The position numbers and the translations under genes are program-made. Below are positions 8,105 to 17,474 of a stretch of 64,000 bases of DNA, one piece after another. The notes below the pieces were generated by a model, which was not told the DNA's origin, made no database searches, and saw only the letters and a program-made list of their open reading frames with translations. The number at the start of each line of letters is the position of its first letter. Positions within the stretch are counted from its first letter, which is position 1. The DNA lies in the NCBI RefSeq assembly GCF_011516755.1, contig NZ_WOSY01000002.1, forward strand, positions 1 through 64,000. The letters run 5' to 3'. The DNA comes from Acetobacter conturbans (GTDB taxonomy: Bacteria > Pseudomonadota > Alphaproteobacteria > Acetobacterales > Acetobacteraceae).

Positions 8105-8851
8105 GGAGGGGCTGGCGGCCGGGAGGGTGGAATCCGTGGCGGTCATGATCTGCGTGAGTTGTTCAACGGCCTTCGGTATGTGATCCGTTACGGTATTGTG
8201 TGGCGTGCGATGCAGAATAATCTTCCGCCGTGGTCTGCGGTTTATCAGCAGTCCCGGCGCTGGATCGAGACCGGATGTTTCGAGGCTCCGGTTCATGATC
8301 TTCGGGCTGTTCTGCGTATTGCGGCCGGAAAGAAGGCCGAGACGACAACTGCGATCATTGACAGTAGAACACTGCGTTCAACCCCGGAAAGTGGGGCTCG
8401 GTCCGGCTATGGAGGTGCAAAGAGAAAGATGGGATCGAATCTGCACATGGCGGTCGATACCTTGGGCCATCTCCTGACTTCACATGTAACGCCGGCAAAC
8501 AGGGATGATCGCGCAGAGGTCGGACGGTTGGCTGAAGCCCTTCAGTTGGCCACGCAGGGAAGGGTTGAATAGGCATGGGTCGATCAGGGTTATACCGGAT
8601 CAAAAGCGGCCAGAGCCGCTGAAGAGCAGGATATCACTCTCGAAATCGTCAGACTACCTCAGGAAAAACGTGGCTTCGTGCTTTTGTCACGCCGCTGGAT
8701 CGTAGAGAGGTCATTCGCATGGGCACCACGATTCAGGCGGCTCGTAAAGGATTATGAGCGATGGGCGTCAACACTCGCGGCAATGCACATAGTCGCCTTC
8801 GCAGGCTTCATGCTCAGGAATGCTGCCAATCTGCTCACGCAAAGTGCATAA
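8105..8851 (+). pseudogene. Second IS5-family transposase, C-terminal two-thirds, with in-frame stop
   Basis: After the junction the frame reads LFNGLRYVIRYGIVWRAM, then TTAIIDSRTLRSTPESG and KRKMGSNLHMAVDTLG (catalytic DDE region), to a TAG at 8570-8572. Reading through the stop, AWVDQGYTGSKA, the Y-(2)-R-(3)-E-type segment RRWIVERSFAWAPRFRRLVK and a normal C-terminus end at TAA 8849-8851. Only one stop breaks this part, so it is younger than the relics at 3.9 and 45.6 kb. The last bases, AAGACCCTCTAG, resemble an IS terminal repeat and touch the stop codon of the dehydrogenase gene. Confidence 0.8.
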
Positions 8852-8857
8852 GACCCT

Positions 8858-9826
8858 CTAGGCGATCTGATTGATGAGCGGTGAACCCGCCGTCAGTCGG
8901 TGGATATTCTGATGCAGAATGTCGGCGACACGCGTTTCATAGGCAGTCGTGTCGCCCGCCCCGTGGGGGGTGATGACCACGTTGCCCATCTTCCACAGAG
9001 GTGAAGCACTGGGCAGAGGTTCTTGCTGGAATGTGTCGAGTGCGGCCGCTGCAATCCGTTTTTCATGCAAAGCCGCGATCAGATGGTCTTCCACCACCAC
9101 CGATCCCCGTGCAACGTTGATAACGCTGGCGCTGGGCTTCATTCGCTGCAGGATTTCGGCGTTGATAAGGCCCGTGGTTTCGGGGGTAGCGGGACAGGCG
9201 AGGACGAGATAATCCGCCTCTCCGGCAACCTGCGCCAGTTCGGCGTCTCCCACGACACGAATGGGTAAACCGGTCTCTTCCGCGCTATTTCTTCGCACGA
9301 CGGTGACACGCTGTCCAAAGGCAAGGCATAGTTGTGCAATCCGTCTGCCGATCTCACCAAATCCAACAATTACTACATGGCTACCAGCAAGTTCCCGTCT
9401 GCGTTCGCCCGGATCGTTTCCCATCTTGCGCCAGAAAGCGTCGTGCTGATCATCCCGTGCTTCCGGAAGTCGCCGTGAGAGGGAGAGCATCAGGGCCAGA
9501 GCATGTTCGGCCACAGCATTGGCGTTCACACCTCTCGCACTGGCAAGATGCACCGCGTGTTTGCGGAACGCCTCCACATCATACTGGTCCATCCCCGAGG
9601 ACATGGCCTGAACGAATTTCAGTTTTGGAGCCATTTCAAGGTAGCGGTTTTCCCAGAGCGTCATGGTCACAAGGATGTCGGCTTCGGGAAGTCGGGCGAG
9701 CAGATCCGTCTTGTTCTTCACCCAGACGCAGTCCGTGGGCTCGTCCCAGGTATCCACAAGCGGTTTGATATCGAAAATGGCGTGGGCAATGACGATTTTC
9801 GGTAGTGTGCTGATCCGTTCGGACAC
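8858..9826 (-). CDS. D-2-hydroxyacid dehydrogenase (NAD(P)-dependent)
   Basis: About 322 residues of the D-isomer-specific 2-hydroxyacid dehydrogenase family. The Rossmann motif is VVIVGFGEIGRRIA; the catalytic set is R in NVARGSVV, E in FQQEPLP and H in ITPHGAG. It reduces 2-oxo acids such as glyoxylate, hydroxypyruvate or phenylpyruvate, or runs in reverse; the substrate is not evident. The GTG at 9826 is chosen because GGGGAGAG stands about 7 bases upstream; the frame is open to another GTG at 9865. Transcription ends toward the IS relic, whose last bases nearly touch the stop codon. rsmA lies upstream on the same strand. Confidence 0.88.
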   Translation of the reverse strand: MSERISTLPKIVIAHAIFDIKPLVDTWDEPTDCVWVKNKTDLLARLPEADILVTMTLWENRYLEMAPKLKFVQAMSSGMDQYDVEAFRKHAVHLASARGVNANAVAEHALALMLSLSRRLPEARDDQHDAFWRKMGNDPGERRRELAGSHVVIVGFGEIGRRIAQLCLAFGQRVTVVRRNSAEETGLPIRVVGDAELAQVAGEADYLVLACPATPETTGLINAEILQRMKPSASVINVARGSVVVEDHLIAALHEKRIAAAALDTFQQEPLPSASPLWKMGNVVITPHGAGDTTAYETRVADILHQNIHRLTAGSPLINQIA

Positions 9827-9893
9827 GGCTTTCTCTCCCCGTGGGGGTGAGGCAAAAGCTTTCACTCTTCGGCTTTAAAATGCAAGCCTGCCT

Positions 9894-10757
9894 TCAGGCT
9901 CTGGTGGAAGGCGAATTTTCCAGAACACAGTGGGCCAGACGGCTGAACTCCTCGATATGGAGGGTTTCCGCACGGCGTGAACCGTCAATTCCAGCTGCGG
10001 CCAGCAGGCGTTCTCCGCCTATGCGTTTCAGTGACCCACGCAGCATCTTGCGTCGCTGCCCGAATGCCGCCGCCGTCACGGTTTCCATGGCCCGAAACAG
10101 TTCAGGAGAAGGCTGGTTTGCGTGAGGCGTTATTTCCACCACGGTTGACCAGACTTTGGGGGGCGGGGAAAAGGCACCCGGCGGAAGCCGCATAATGGGA
10201 GAACACATCGCGCACCATTGGGAAATCACCCCAAGTCGACCAAAATGATCACTTCCCGGTTCCGCACAAATGCGCTCAGCGACTTCAAGCTGGAACATGA
10301 GGGTCAGGCGTTCCCATTGCGCTGCCTGCCGGAGCCAGCCGATGAGCAGGGGAGTGGCCACATTATAAGGCAGGTTCGCAACGATCCGCCGGGGAGCGGG
10401 GCAGAGTGTCGTCAGGTCAAGTGACGTTGCATCAGCCTGCACCAGACTCAGTCGTGCGGGATCTTCGCTGACGAGTTCCTCGATCAGGGTGATGGCGCGG
10501 CTGTCCACTTCCACAGCCACGACGGAAGCGACATCACTGTCCAGCAAAGCCCGCGTCAGGCCACCGGGGCCGGGGCCGACTTCCACCACGTGCCGTCCGG
10601 CGAGTGGCGCGGACAGTTCGACAATGCGGTCGGTGATGCCCGGATCAAGCAGAAAGTGCTGACCGAGCGAGTGGCGCGCGGCAAGGTTATGCCGATTGAT
10701 GACGGCGGCCAGAGGTTCCCGGGGTTTGCGGATAGTCACCGGATCAGGGTGTCCCAC
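9894..10757 (-). CDS. rsmA: 16S rRNA (adenine-1518/1519 N6)-dimethyltransferase RsmA (KsgA)
   Basis: A 287-residue methyltransferase that dimethylates two adjacent adenines in the 3' hairpin of 16S rRNA, a late check on 30S assembly. The N-terminal LGQHFLLD motif, SAM motif VVEVGPGPGGLTRALL and catalytic NLPYN are all present, as is FGQRRKMLRGSLK near the C-terminus. The GTG start at 10757 lies inside the end of surA (14-base overlap), so translation is probably coupled. In many proteobacteria pdxA sits between surA and rsmA; here it is absent. Confidence 0.95.
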   Translation of the reverse strand: MGHPDPVTIRKPREPLAAVINRHNLAARHSLGQHFLLDPGITDRIVELSAPLAGRHVVEVGPGPGGLTRALLDSDVASVVAVEVDSRAITLIEELVSEDPARLSLVQADATSLDLTTLCPAPRRIVANLPYNVATPLLIGWLRQAAQWERLTLMFQLEVAERICAEPGSDHFGRLGVISQWCAMCSPIMRLPPGAFSPPPKVWSTVVEITPHANQPSPELFRAMETVTAAAFGQRRKMLRGSLKRIGGERLLAAAGIDGSRRAETLHIEEFSRLAHCVLENSPSTRA

Positions 10758-12153
10758 GCATTTCGATCACCGCTCGACGGTGCAGGTCACGGTCAAGCTG
10801 GCGGGCTGTCTGTTCGACACGCTCGTTCAGCAACTGGTCGGCGATTTCACTGGGTGTACGATCCGCGAAGTTTTTCGTCTTCTTGCCGCAGACCATCAGG
10901 ATATCGATGCCGTCCTGCGACACCAGCGGACGGGTGGTTTTCCCCGTCGGCAATGTCCCGAGAATCTGCTGCATCTGCGGGTTCAGGCGCTCAAGCTGCA
11001 GTTCGCCCGGATTAGAAGGACGGACTTCGCCAAGTTGCTTGTTGGCGGCAGTGATTTCTTCACAGGAGTGTACGCTCTGCGTGAGATGCACCGCTTTTTC
11101 CAGTACCTGACGCTGCTGGTCTGTCGGTGTCTGGGGATTAAGCGGGGTGCTGAACGGCAGGAACGCCTGCCGGACGTCGAGAACGGTGCCGGGCTGATGG
11201 CCGATGATGCGTTTGTCTGCAACGGTGGCAATCACATATCCACCCGCGACCTTGATGGGGTTGGAAATCGCATCCTGCGGCATCTTGCGCACCATGGCGA
11301 CAACTTCAGGATCGAGACTGTCTTCCTGCACCCACCCCATGGAGCCGCCATCCAGCGCGCTCTGTGCCTGAGAGAACTGCGCCGCGACGATCGGGAAGGG
11401 GGCTCCGCTGCGGAGTTCCTGAATGACGGTCTCGGTGAATTTCAGCTCGCTCTCGCTGTGACGGGGATCAGCCACGGGAACAAAAATTTCACTGATAAGA
11501 TACTCCGGTCTCCCTTCCTGTCTCCGCAGGGCTTCCTGACGCTGGGAGATTTCGAGGGAAGTCATCCGCGACCGCGCGCCCAGTTCCTGGCGCAGCACCT
11601 GCATCCAGCCGATCTGCACCCGGATCTGGTCGATGAGCGTCGTCAGTGACACGCCATCCTTTGCCAGCCTGTTCCGAAGCGCATTGGGTTCCATCCCGTT
11701 TCGCTTTTCGATGCTGGCGATGGCATCGGCGATCTGTTCAGGCGACACGTTGATGTGGCGGCCAAGGATTTCCTGCGTGCGAAGGCGTTCGTCGATCAGC
11801 TGACGCACGATCTGCGGACGCATGCGCTCCATCACGTCCTCGCTTAGCGGCAACCCGGTCGACAGCACGAAGAGCCGTCCACGATTGTCCACATCACGCT
11901 TTGTCAGGGGGATGTCATTGATGATGGCGATGATCGTATCTTCGGTTTTCCCGAGCTGTAGCTGCTCAGGCTTCACCTGGGAGACGCTCTCCGTATCGGG
12001 GACGCCCGTATCCTGTGCCGTGGTGTCGGTCGATGTATCCTGCTGATGTCGCCCATGGCGCGGCATGGCTGCATCGGCAGCAGGAATCACGACAGAACCA
12101 AGAGCAACCACAAGGGCCAGGGTGGACCCTGTTACGGAAAGGCTCAGTCGCAT
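10744..12153 (-). CDS. surA: SurA-type periplasmic chaperone / peptidyl-prolyl isomerase
   Basis: A 469-residue exported protein. A signal peptide (residues 1-28, ending PAADA) is followed by a low-complexity linker, the SurA N-terminal chaperone domain (about 68-200, from TIIAIINDIPLTKRDV), a parvulin domain (about 212-318, YLISEIFVPV to GGYVIATV) and a diverged second parvulin-like segment (to about 425). SurA escorts outer-membrane proteins, notably LptD, to the BAM complex, which fits its place next to lptD. The start follows GGTGAGAG. It ends within rsmA. Confidence 0.92.
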   Translation of the reverse strand: MRLSLSVTGSTLALVVALGSVVIPAADAAMPRHGRHQQDTSTDTTAQDTGVPDTESVSQVKPEQLQLGKTEDTIIAIINDIPLTKRDVDNRGRLFVLSTGLPLSEDVMERMRPQIVRQLIDERLRTQEILGRHINVSPEQIADAIASIEKRNGMEPNALRNRLAKDGVSLTTLIDQIRVQIGWMQVLRQELGARSRMTSLEISQRQEALRRQEGRPEYLISEIFVPVADPRHSESELKFTETVIQELRSGAPFPIVAAQFSQAQSALDGGSMGWVQEDSLDPEVVAMVRKMPQDAISNPIKVAGGYVIATVADKRIIGHQPGTVLDVRQAFLPFSTPLNPQTPTDQQRQVLEKAVHLTQSVHSCEEITAANKQLGEVRPSNPGELQLERLNPQMQQILGTLPTGKTTRPLVSQDGIDILMVCGKKTKNFADRTPSEIADQLLNERVEQTARQLDRDLHRRAVIEMRGTP

Positions 12154-12219
12154 GCAGATTGGTCTCTCACCTGAACGATCGGGAATTCGCTTTTACCCAA
12201 CCCTTGGACATTTTTGAAG

Positions 12220-12241
12220 CGTGCCCCTGCTTCGGAGCACG
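12220..12241 (-). other. Stem-loop between lptD and surA
   Basis: An 8-bp stem (12220-12227 with 12234-12241, one G-U pair in the minus-strand RNA) closes a 6-base loop in the 110-base gap between lptD and surA. No U-run follows on the minus strand, so it is more likely an RNA-stability or attenuation element than a terminator. Confidence 0.4.
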
Positions 12242-12263
12242 ATGAATATCGTTTGCAGACCGG

Positions 12264-14681
12264 TCACTTCATTCCAAATGCACCAATGGTCTTGAGCGAC
12301 AGGGTCAGCAGAACGGTGGAATAACGGCGCTGACCACCGATTTCGGTATATTGTTTCAGATACATCAGGTCGAGCCCAAGGCAGTCGTTCATATAGCCGA
12401 CGTCGCCACCCAGTGTCGCGAACTCATGCCGGGAAAGAGCGCGTCGCGCAAAGAACGAAGCGTGCCAGTTGGTCCAGGTGGTGGATACGCCGCCGCTCAG
12501 TTCATTGGTCGGCGCGTAATAGAGCGATGTCGGGGAGCCACCGTTCCGGAAATCGTTCACGTAATAATAGTAAGGCGTGATCGGTTCACGCACGTAGCCG
12601 CCGTTAAGGCTGAAATGCGGCAGGCTCAGGTTGAACAGCGCATCGGCAAAATCGACGCGGCCTGTATGCGGATCAATGCGAACACGACCGGTTACGCCGA
12701 AATACCGCGTGGCATCGACGCGAGCGCGGGCAACCACGTCGGAAAGATGGTGGTTCAGCCCGGAATAAGGGATGCGATCACGCTGGACGTGCTCCTGGAA
12801 GCTTTCTCCCGCCAGCACGTCCACGACATGGCCATTCCATGTCCAGTTGCCATGCACACCGACATTGGCTCGCAGACCGCCGTCAATACGATCAGTTCCC
12901 TGATAGCGATTGAGCGCAAACAGCGTCGTGTCAGTGAACTCATAATTGAGGCTGTCTTCATTCGGCAGGCGTCGATCAGCTCCGCCACCCTGATTGGGAG
13001 CGTAGATGGCCTGCGCGATCGGCTCTAAAATCTGCGATCCGTGACCCTTCATGAAACGCCGGACAAAAGGCCAGTTCATCTTGACCGCGAGCGTCGGCAC
13101 GACCTGCCCTGCGGTGGTCGATTTGTAATACTGGTAATAGTTCGGCTGCTGATACAGTCTGGAAGCGTGGTAGAGCATGCTGTCCAGACGGGCTGTGACC
13201 AGGAATTTCTGGCCCCAGCTATTGCGGAACGGACGGTTCCAGTTCACCTGCACTTCGGCGCGCTGATCGCGCGTGCCTTGCGAGCGGTAGACATAGAAAT
13301 CGTTGCTATTAACGGTCAGTCGGCCACCCAGAGGATCTGGCTGCGAGTTGAAACCGTATTCGTAGTGAGGCAGGACGAACGGTAGTTCGTTATTGCGGAT
13401 AACGCCGCGGTTCAGGCCCTGATAGTACTGGGCATCCAGCTTGGAATAAGCGCCTGTTCCGAACCCTTCAACGTAGACGTTCGAATTGAGCGTATCGCCG
13501 CCATAACCGGGAATGCGATAGTCACGCATATAGTTGGCGCTGGTCGCCAGACGGGCATCGAACCCTGCTCGCCATGCGTGCGTGAGGGAGAAACTGCCTT
13601 TGGCGAAAATATATCCCTGAATGCCGTGGTCGCTCTGCGCCCCGACCTGCTCGCCGAAGTCGTTCGTATATCCACTCTGGCGGTGCGTATCATAAGCAAG
13701 GCCGCCACGGACGCGCAGGGAGCCGAAGTTGAGCTCCTTTCTATAGAGAGCGCTGATCTGGGGGCCGGTTTTCGTGGCGATAAGGGCCTGCAACGTGATG
13801 TCGGACGAATCGTCGATCACCCAGTAATAGGGGATCGTGAAATAGGTGCCGAGATACCGGTCATGCGGCGTCACGCCGACCATGAGGAAACCGCTGCGTC
13901 GTTTCGCGGAAGGATCGGTCATCGAAAAGAAGGGCGTGTAAAAAACCGGGATGCCGAGGATATCCATATAGGTATCCCGGAAATCGATCCGCTGATGTTC
14001 CAGATCCTGCGTCGCGTCATAGGCCCGCAACTGCCAGAAAGGCGCCCGGGTGGGGTGCTCTGCGCAGATTTCGCAGGCTGTGTACACCGCGCGGGTAAGA
14101 TCGTTGATCTTGCCGCTCGTGCGACGCAGGCCGTTGGCGGCGAGTTTCGCATTGTCGGCCGGCAGGATCGCATGGACCTGCGTCATGATCCCTTCATGCA
14201 TGTCGCCGGTCAGTTCCGCATAATGCGAGAACAGCACCGATCCGTCAGGCTGGCTGGACGCCACATTGCCCGTGGCGGCGATGATGCCTGTGTTCCTGTC
14301 GTAGGTGATCTTGTCGGCCCGCAGAACGTGATCCACCTGCCAGACCTGAACGTTGCCTGTCCATGTGACCACTCCGGCGTGGTCGTCGTAACTGACGTGA
14401 TCCGCCTGAAACGTAACGGGCTGGCCTTTGCTGGTGGCGGTGCTGCCTGTGTTGATGTGCACCGGCGCCGGCCTGAACTGCGCCTTCGCAGCCTCACTCC
14501 ATACGCCCGACATGACGGTAGCGGAGCTCAGTCCCAGACTGAGCCAGAGCGCGCGCTGCCCTGAGCCGGCCGTTTCGCAGTCATGAGCCGAGGAAGCCCC
14601 CGTCCGCCGCATAAGCGCCGCAGCCACGCGTCGAAAATGACGCGATGGTCGTTTCTTGGAACGAGGTGCGGGAAAGGGCAA
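12264..14681 (-). CDS. lptD: LPS-assembly outer-membrane protein LptD
   Basis: An 805-residue protein: basic head, signal-like hydrophobic segment (about 43-68, ending EAAKA), an LptA-like beta-jellyroll (about 85-190, with FQADHVSYDDHAGVVTWTGN) and a long C-terminal beta-barrel. LptD with LptE places lipopolysaccharide in the outer leaflet. Paired cysteines C203 and C206 (ACEICAEHP) and a C-terminal cysteine (NDCLGLDL) fit the disulfide pattern the family needs. The frame opens with TTG directly after the lptG stop (TGATTG), so coupled initiation is likely; an internal ATG near residue 24 (MRRTG) is the alternative. Confidence 0.93.
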   Translation of the reverse strand: MPFPAPRSKKRPSRHFRRVAAALMRRTGASSAHDCETAGSGQRALWLSLGLSSATVMSGVWSEAAKAQFRPAPVHINTGSTATSKGQPVTFQADHVSYDDHAGVVTWTGNVQVWQVDHVLRADKITYDRNTGIIAATGNVASSQPDGSVLFSHYAELTGDMHEGIMTQVHAILPADNAKLAANGLRRTSGKINDLTRAVYTACEICAEHPTRAPFWQLRAYDATQDLEHQRIDFRDTYMDILGIPVFYTPFFSMTDPSAKRRSGFLMVGVTPHDRYLGTYFTIPYYWVIDDSSDITLQALIATKTGPQISALYRKELNFGSLRVRGGLAYDTHRQSGYTNDFGEQVGAQSDHGIQGYIFAKGSFSLTHAWRAGFDARLATSANYMRDYRIPGYGGDTLNSNVYVEGFGTGAYSKLDAQYYQGLNRGVIRNNELPFVLPHYEYGFNSQPDPLGGRLTVNSNDFYVYRSQGTRDQRAEVQVNWNRPFRNSWGQKFLVTARLDSMLYHASRLYQQPNYYQYYKSTTAGQVVPTLAVKMNWPFVRRFMKGHGSQILEPIAQAIYAPNQGGGADRRLPNEDSLNYEFTDTTLFALNRYQGTDRIDGGLRANVGVHGNWTWNGHVVDVLAGESFQEHVQRDRIPYSGLNHHLSDVVARARVDATRYFGVTGRVRIDPHTGRVDFADALFNLSLPHFSLNGGYVREPITPYYYYVNDFRNGGSPTSLYYAPTNELSGGVSTTWTNWHASFFARRALSRHEFATLGGDVGYMNDCLGLDLMYLKQYTEIGGQRRYSTVLLTLSLKTIGAFGMK

Positions 14682-15803
14682 TCAGCCGTCCTCCAGGTGC
14701 AGTAGCAGCGAGACAGCCAGACAGAGACCGGCTCCGGTTGGCGCCCATGCCGCAAGCAACGGCGGCAGGGCCCCCGAGTTACCAAATTGTTCAGCAACTT
14801 TCGAGACTGTGAACAACAGAAAGCCTGCTCCTACGCCGGAGCCTATCATTTTGGCCACACCTCCACGCCGACTGGGACGCATTGAGAAGCCAGCCGCCAC
14901 CAGTGACATCGTTCCGGCCAGTACGGGAAGCGCCAGAAGTGATTCAAAATGCAACCGATGGCGAATCGAGGAAAACCCTGAACGGTCAAGCATGGCGATG
15001 AAACTCGGCATCGCCCATACCGAAAGCGTTTCCGGTGAAGCGAAACTTTCCTGCACACGATGAAGAGTGAGATCGGTGGCCAGCGACAGGGTCCGGGGTG
15101 GCCCCGGAAGTTCATACGGTTGCAGGATGCGAGCGTTCTCAAGAAGCCAGCGGCCTGTTTCCAGTCGTCCGGAAGGAGCCTCAATCCGCAAGATCATATG
15201 CCCGGACTGGTCGATGCGAAAGACGCTGATGTCGTGAATGGAGAGGACGTCGCCTTCCAGATGCGTGTCTCGCGAATGGAGGATCGCAACGCCACGCGCG
15301 TCGAGGCCGGAATCGAGCTGACGCAGCCAGAGAGACGCGCCTGACAGGCTGAGGGGGCCACCACCTGAACGAAGGTACTGGTCGTCCAGCGCTTCGGCGC
15401 GCGCGTACATGATGGACGAAAGAGGTGAAACCACGCCTGTCGTCAGAGCCCCGAGAATGAGGGAGCAGGCGAGAGGGGCCGCGAGAAATTGCCATGCCGA
15501 AATGCCGGACGCCCGCGCGACAATCAGTTCCGATGAACGGGTGAGGCGCCAGAAGCAGATGATACCGCCCAGCAGGACACCGAATGGCATGATCTCCATA
15601 TAGAAATAGGGAATATGCAGCCCGGCGATCTTGGTGACGAGACTGGTTGGCACGTCCGGCTTTGTGGCGACACGGCGCAGCAGGTCGATGAAATCGAAGA
15701 GGCAGACAATACCGGTCAGCGATGCTGTCATCGCCAGCACGGAAAAGAGAAACTGACGCGCAATATAGAGCGAGAGCGTGACGGGAACCGTCGTGAAAAA
15801 CAT
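14682..15803 (-). CDS. lptG: LPS export ABC transporter permease LptG
   Basis: A 373-residue LptF/LptG-family permease with three N-terminal membrane segments (around 10-35, 55-80, 98-122), a periplasmic beta-jellyroll (about 130-265) and three C-terminal segments. The conserved RLTRSSELIVARASGIS coupling helix contacts the ATPase LptB. With LptF it extracts lipopolysaccharide from the inner membrane and passes it to LptC/A/D. It starts two bases after the lptF stop and abuts lptD, so lptF-lptG-lptD form one transcription unit. lptB is not in the window. Confidence 0.93.
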   Translation of the reverse strand: MFFTTVPVTLSLYIARQFLFSVLAMTASLTGIVCLFDFIDLLRRVATKPDVPTSLVTKIAGLHIPYFYMEIMPFGVLLGGIICFWRLTRSSELIVARASGISAWQFLAAPLACSLILGALTTGVVSPLSSIMYARAEALDDQYLRSGGGPLSLSGASLWLRQLDSGLDARGVAILHSRDTHLEGDVLSIHDISVFRIDQSGHMILRIEAPSGRLETGRWLLENARILQPYELPGPPRTLSLATDLTLHRVQESFASPETLSVWAMPSFIAMLDRSGFSSIRHRLHFESLLALPVLAGTMSLVAAGFSMRPSRRGGVAKMIGSGVGAGFLLFTVSKVAEQFGNSGALPPLLAAWAPTGAGLCLAVSLLLHLEDG

Positions 15804-15805
15804 GT

Positions 15806-16936
15806 TCAGTTCCCCTGAACCTGCTGGCTGGCGGCTTCACGACCGGAACGGATCTCCGGGCCGAACAGCATCACGGCGCAGACAATTCCCGGCACGACGG
15901 ATTCGAGCAGAATGAGTGGAATCAGCGTCATATTGCGTCCGCCGAGGTTCTGGAGGAGCAGGCTGAGCGCGAGAAGCCCCACCACAGTCAGCACGGCGCC
16001 GAGCGGTCGGGTGACGTTTCCATGTCGTGAAAATGCCCCACGCAGGATGGCGACCAGACCGATCATGGCGAAGGAAAAAGCGGTGAAGGGGGTGGTGATG
16101 CGCCTCCATCCCTCCACGGCAAGTTTACCGACATCGCGCGCCCGAACCTGCGCGGGGTCGGGATGCAGCAATTCGCTCAGCGACATTTCCGAAGCATCTC
16201 TGGAACGGATTTCCTGATTTTTGCTGGAGGTCAGATCAAGGGTATTGCGATCGAACAGCAGCATGGTCAGGCGCCCGGTCTTGGGATCGATGACCTGCCG
16301 GGAACCGTCATAAAGCACGACGCGTGGCTGATCATCGACGATCACCATGGTCCCGCTTTCCGCGAATATGGTGGCGCGGCTGTTCGCAACCCGGTCATCC
16401 TCGATCATGATTCCCTTTAGCGTTCCGTCATGATTCCGTTCGCGAATATAAACCGTCAGCGCTTCGGAAATTTTGGTGAAAACGCCTTCCTGCAACATGA
16501 ATGCGGCCATCTTGTTGCGGATCTGAAATTCATACTGCTTGAACTGATGGTAGGAGGCCGGGACGATCCAGAGATTGAGGGCGAACGTCACGATCATCGC
16601 GATCGTGGCGCAGATCAATCCGGGTCTCGCAAGGGCGAAAGGGGACAATCCGGCTGCCCGCATGACCGTCAGTTCACGGTCTCCGGCAAGACGGTGATAG
16701 ACGAACAGCGTCACCACAAAGGTCGTGATCGGCAGGACTACCGCCACGAAAGACGGCACCATGAGGCTGGTCAGTTCAAGGAACACCCCGAGCGACAGGC
16801 CGCGTCCCACCACCAGCGAGACGAAGCGCAGAGACTGGGTGAGCCAGATCAGGGCGGAAAGACCACCTGTCGTTGCGACCAGCGCCAGCAAAAGCTGACG
16901 CAGCACATACCGATCAATAGTATCGAGTTTCAGCAC
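15806..16936 (-). CDS. lptF: LPS export ABC transporter permease LptF
   Basis: About 376 residues with the LptF/LptG layout: three membrane segments, the coupling helix motif AGDRELTVMRAAGLSPF, a periplasmic domain (about 130-280) and three final segments ending near GPEIRSGR. It partners LptG in the LptB2FG complex. I place the start at the GTG at 16936 because the family's usual opening, KLDTIDRYVLRQL, follows at once; the frame stays open to another GTG at 17017, which would add 27 residues with Pro, Cys and His unlike a membrane-protein N-terminus. It is the first gene of the lpt block and divergent from rpsA. Confidence 0.92.
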   Translation of the reverse strand: MLKLDTIDRYVLRQLLLALVATTGGLSALIWLTQSLRFVSLVVGRGLSLGVFLELTSLMVPSFVAVVLPITTFVVTLFVYHRLAGDRELTVMRAAGLSPFALARPGLICATIAMIVTFALNLWIVPASYHQFKQYEFQIRNKMAAFMLQEGVFTKISEALTVYIRERNHDGTLKGIMIEDDRVANSRATIFAESGTMVIVDDQPRVVLYDGSRQVIDPKTGRLTMLLFDRNTLDLTSSKNQEIRSRDASEMSLSELLHPDPAQVRARDVGKLAVEGWRRITTPFTAFSFAMIGLVAILRGAFSRHGNVTRPLGAVLTVVGLLALSLLLQNLGGRNMTLIPLILLESVVPGIVCAVMLFGPEIRSGREAASQQVQGN

Positions 16937-17017
16937 CGATGGGTCATTCCCACACCGGGCATGCCTTTCTGCCGCGCAGCGGGGCGGGCAGGGTGACTGT
17001 CTCGAAAATAGGCGCAC

Positions 17018-17474
17018 TGGACCATCAGGCGTGTCTACTCCTCTGCCCCGTAAAACGGAAATGCAGCCTATAGGATCAATTGTAACGGATTGTCATCTCT
17101 TGTGATGCAGCCATTGGCTCAGGGCATGCGGCCTCAATGCAATCTCGACTGTGAATCGCGATGCCGCACTCTCAGAAGCGGCCGACGGGATGAGCTGTCT
17201 GTCAGGAGAGTTAAAGCGCCAACACTCAGATGAGGAGGAGAGGAGAAATTTTTGTTGCGCGACCCCGGCGGTGCGCATGCGGGACGAGTAAAGGGATTGC
17301 GGGCGGCGAACCGAAGCAGCAGGCATTTCACCATCCTCTGTCCGGCCACTAGCACCGTCACTATGAAATGGCTGTTGTGATATTCTCCTCGCCTGCCTGT
17401 CTCGGCTTCGTTATGCGCTGAAAACCGTTATTTTCTTGACAGGCGCAGGGGTGGAGGTGTCTTTCATCCCCCAG
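17018..17474. other. Gap between lptF and rpsA leader
   Basis: No convincing gene is seen in this stretch; the short minus-strand frames at 17093-17361 have no ribosome binding site or recognisable motif. It should contain divergent promoters for lptF and rpsA. A TTGACA box occurs at 17436-17441, but no good -10 box sits at the right distance, so I do not call a promoter. Confidence 0.5.

Noticed and set aside
13578-14564. A 328-codon plus-strand frame
   Set aside because: It is antisense to lptD; no ribosome binding site or known motif.
17436-17464. A TTGACA box upstream of rpsA as a promoter
   Set aside because: The -35 box is perfect, but 16-18 bases further on there is no acceptable -10 sequence, so I do not call it.
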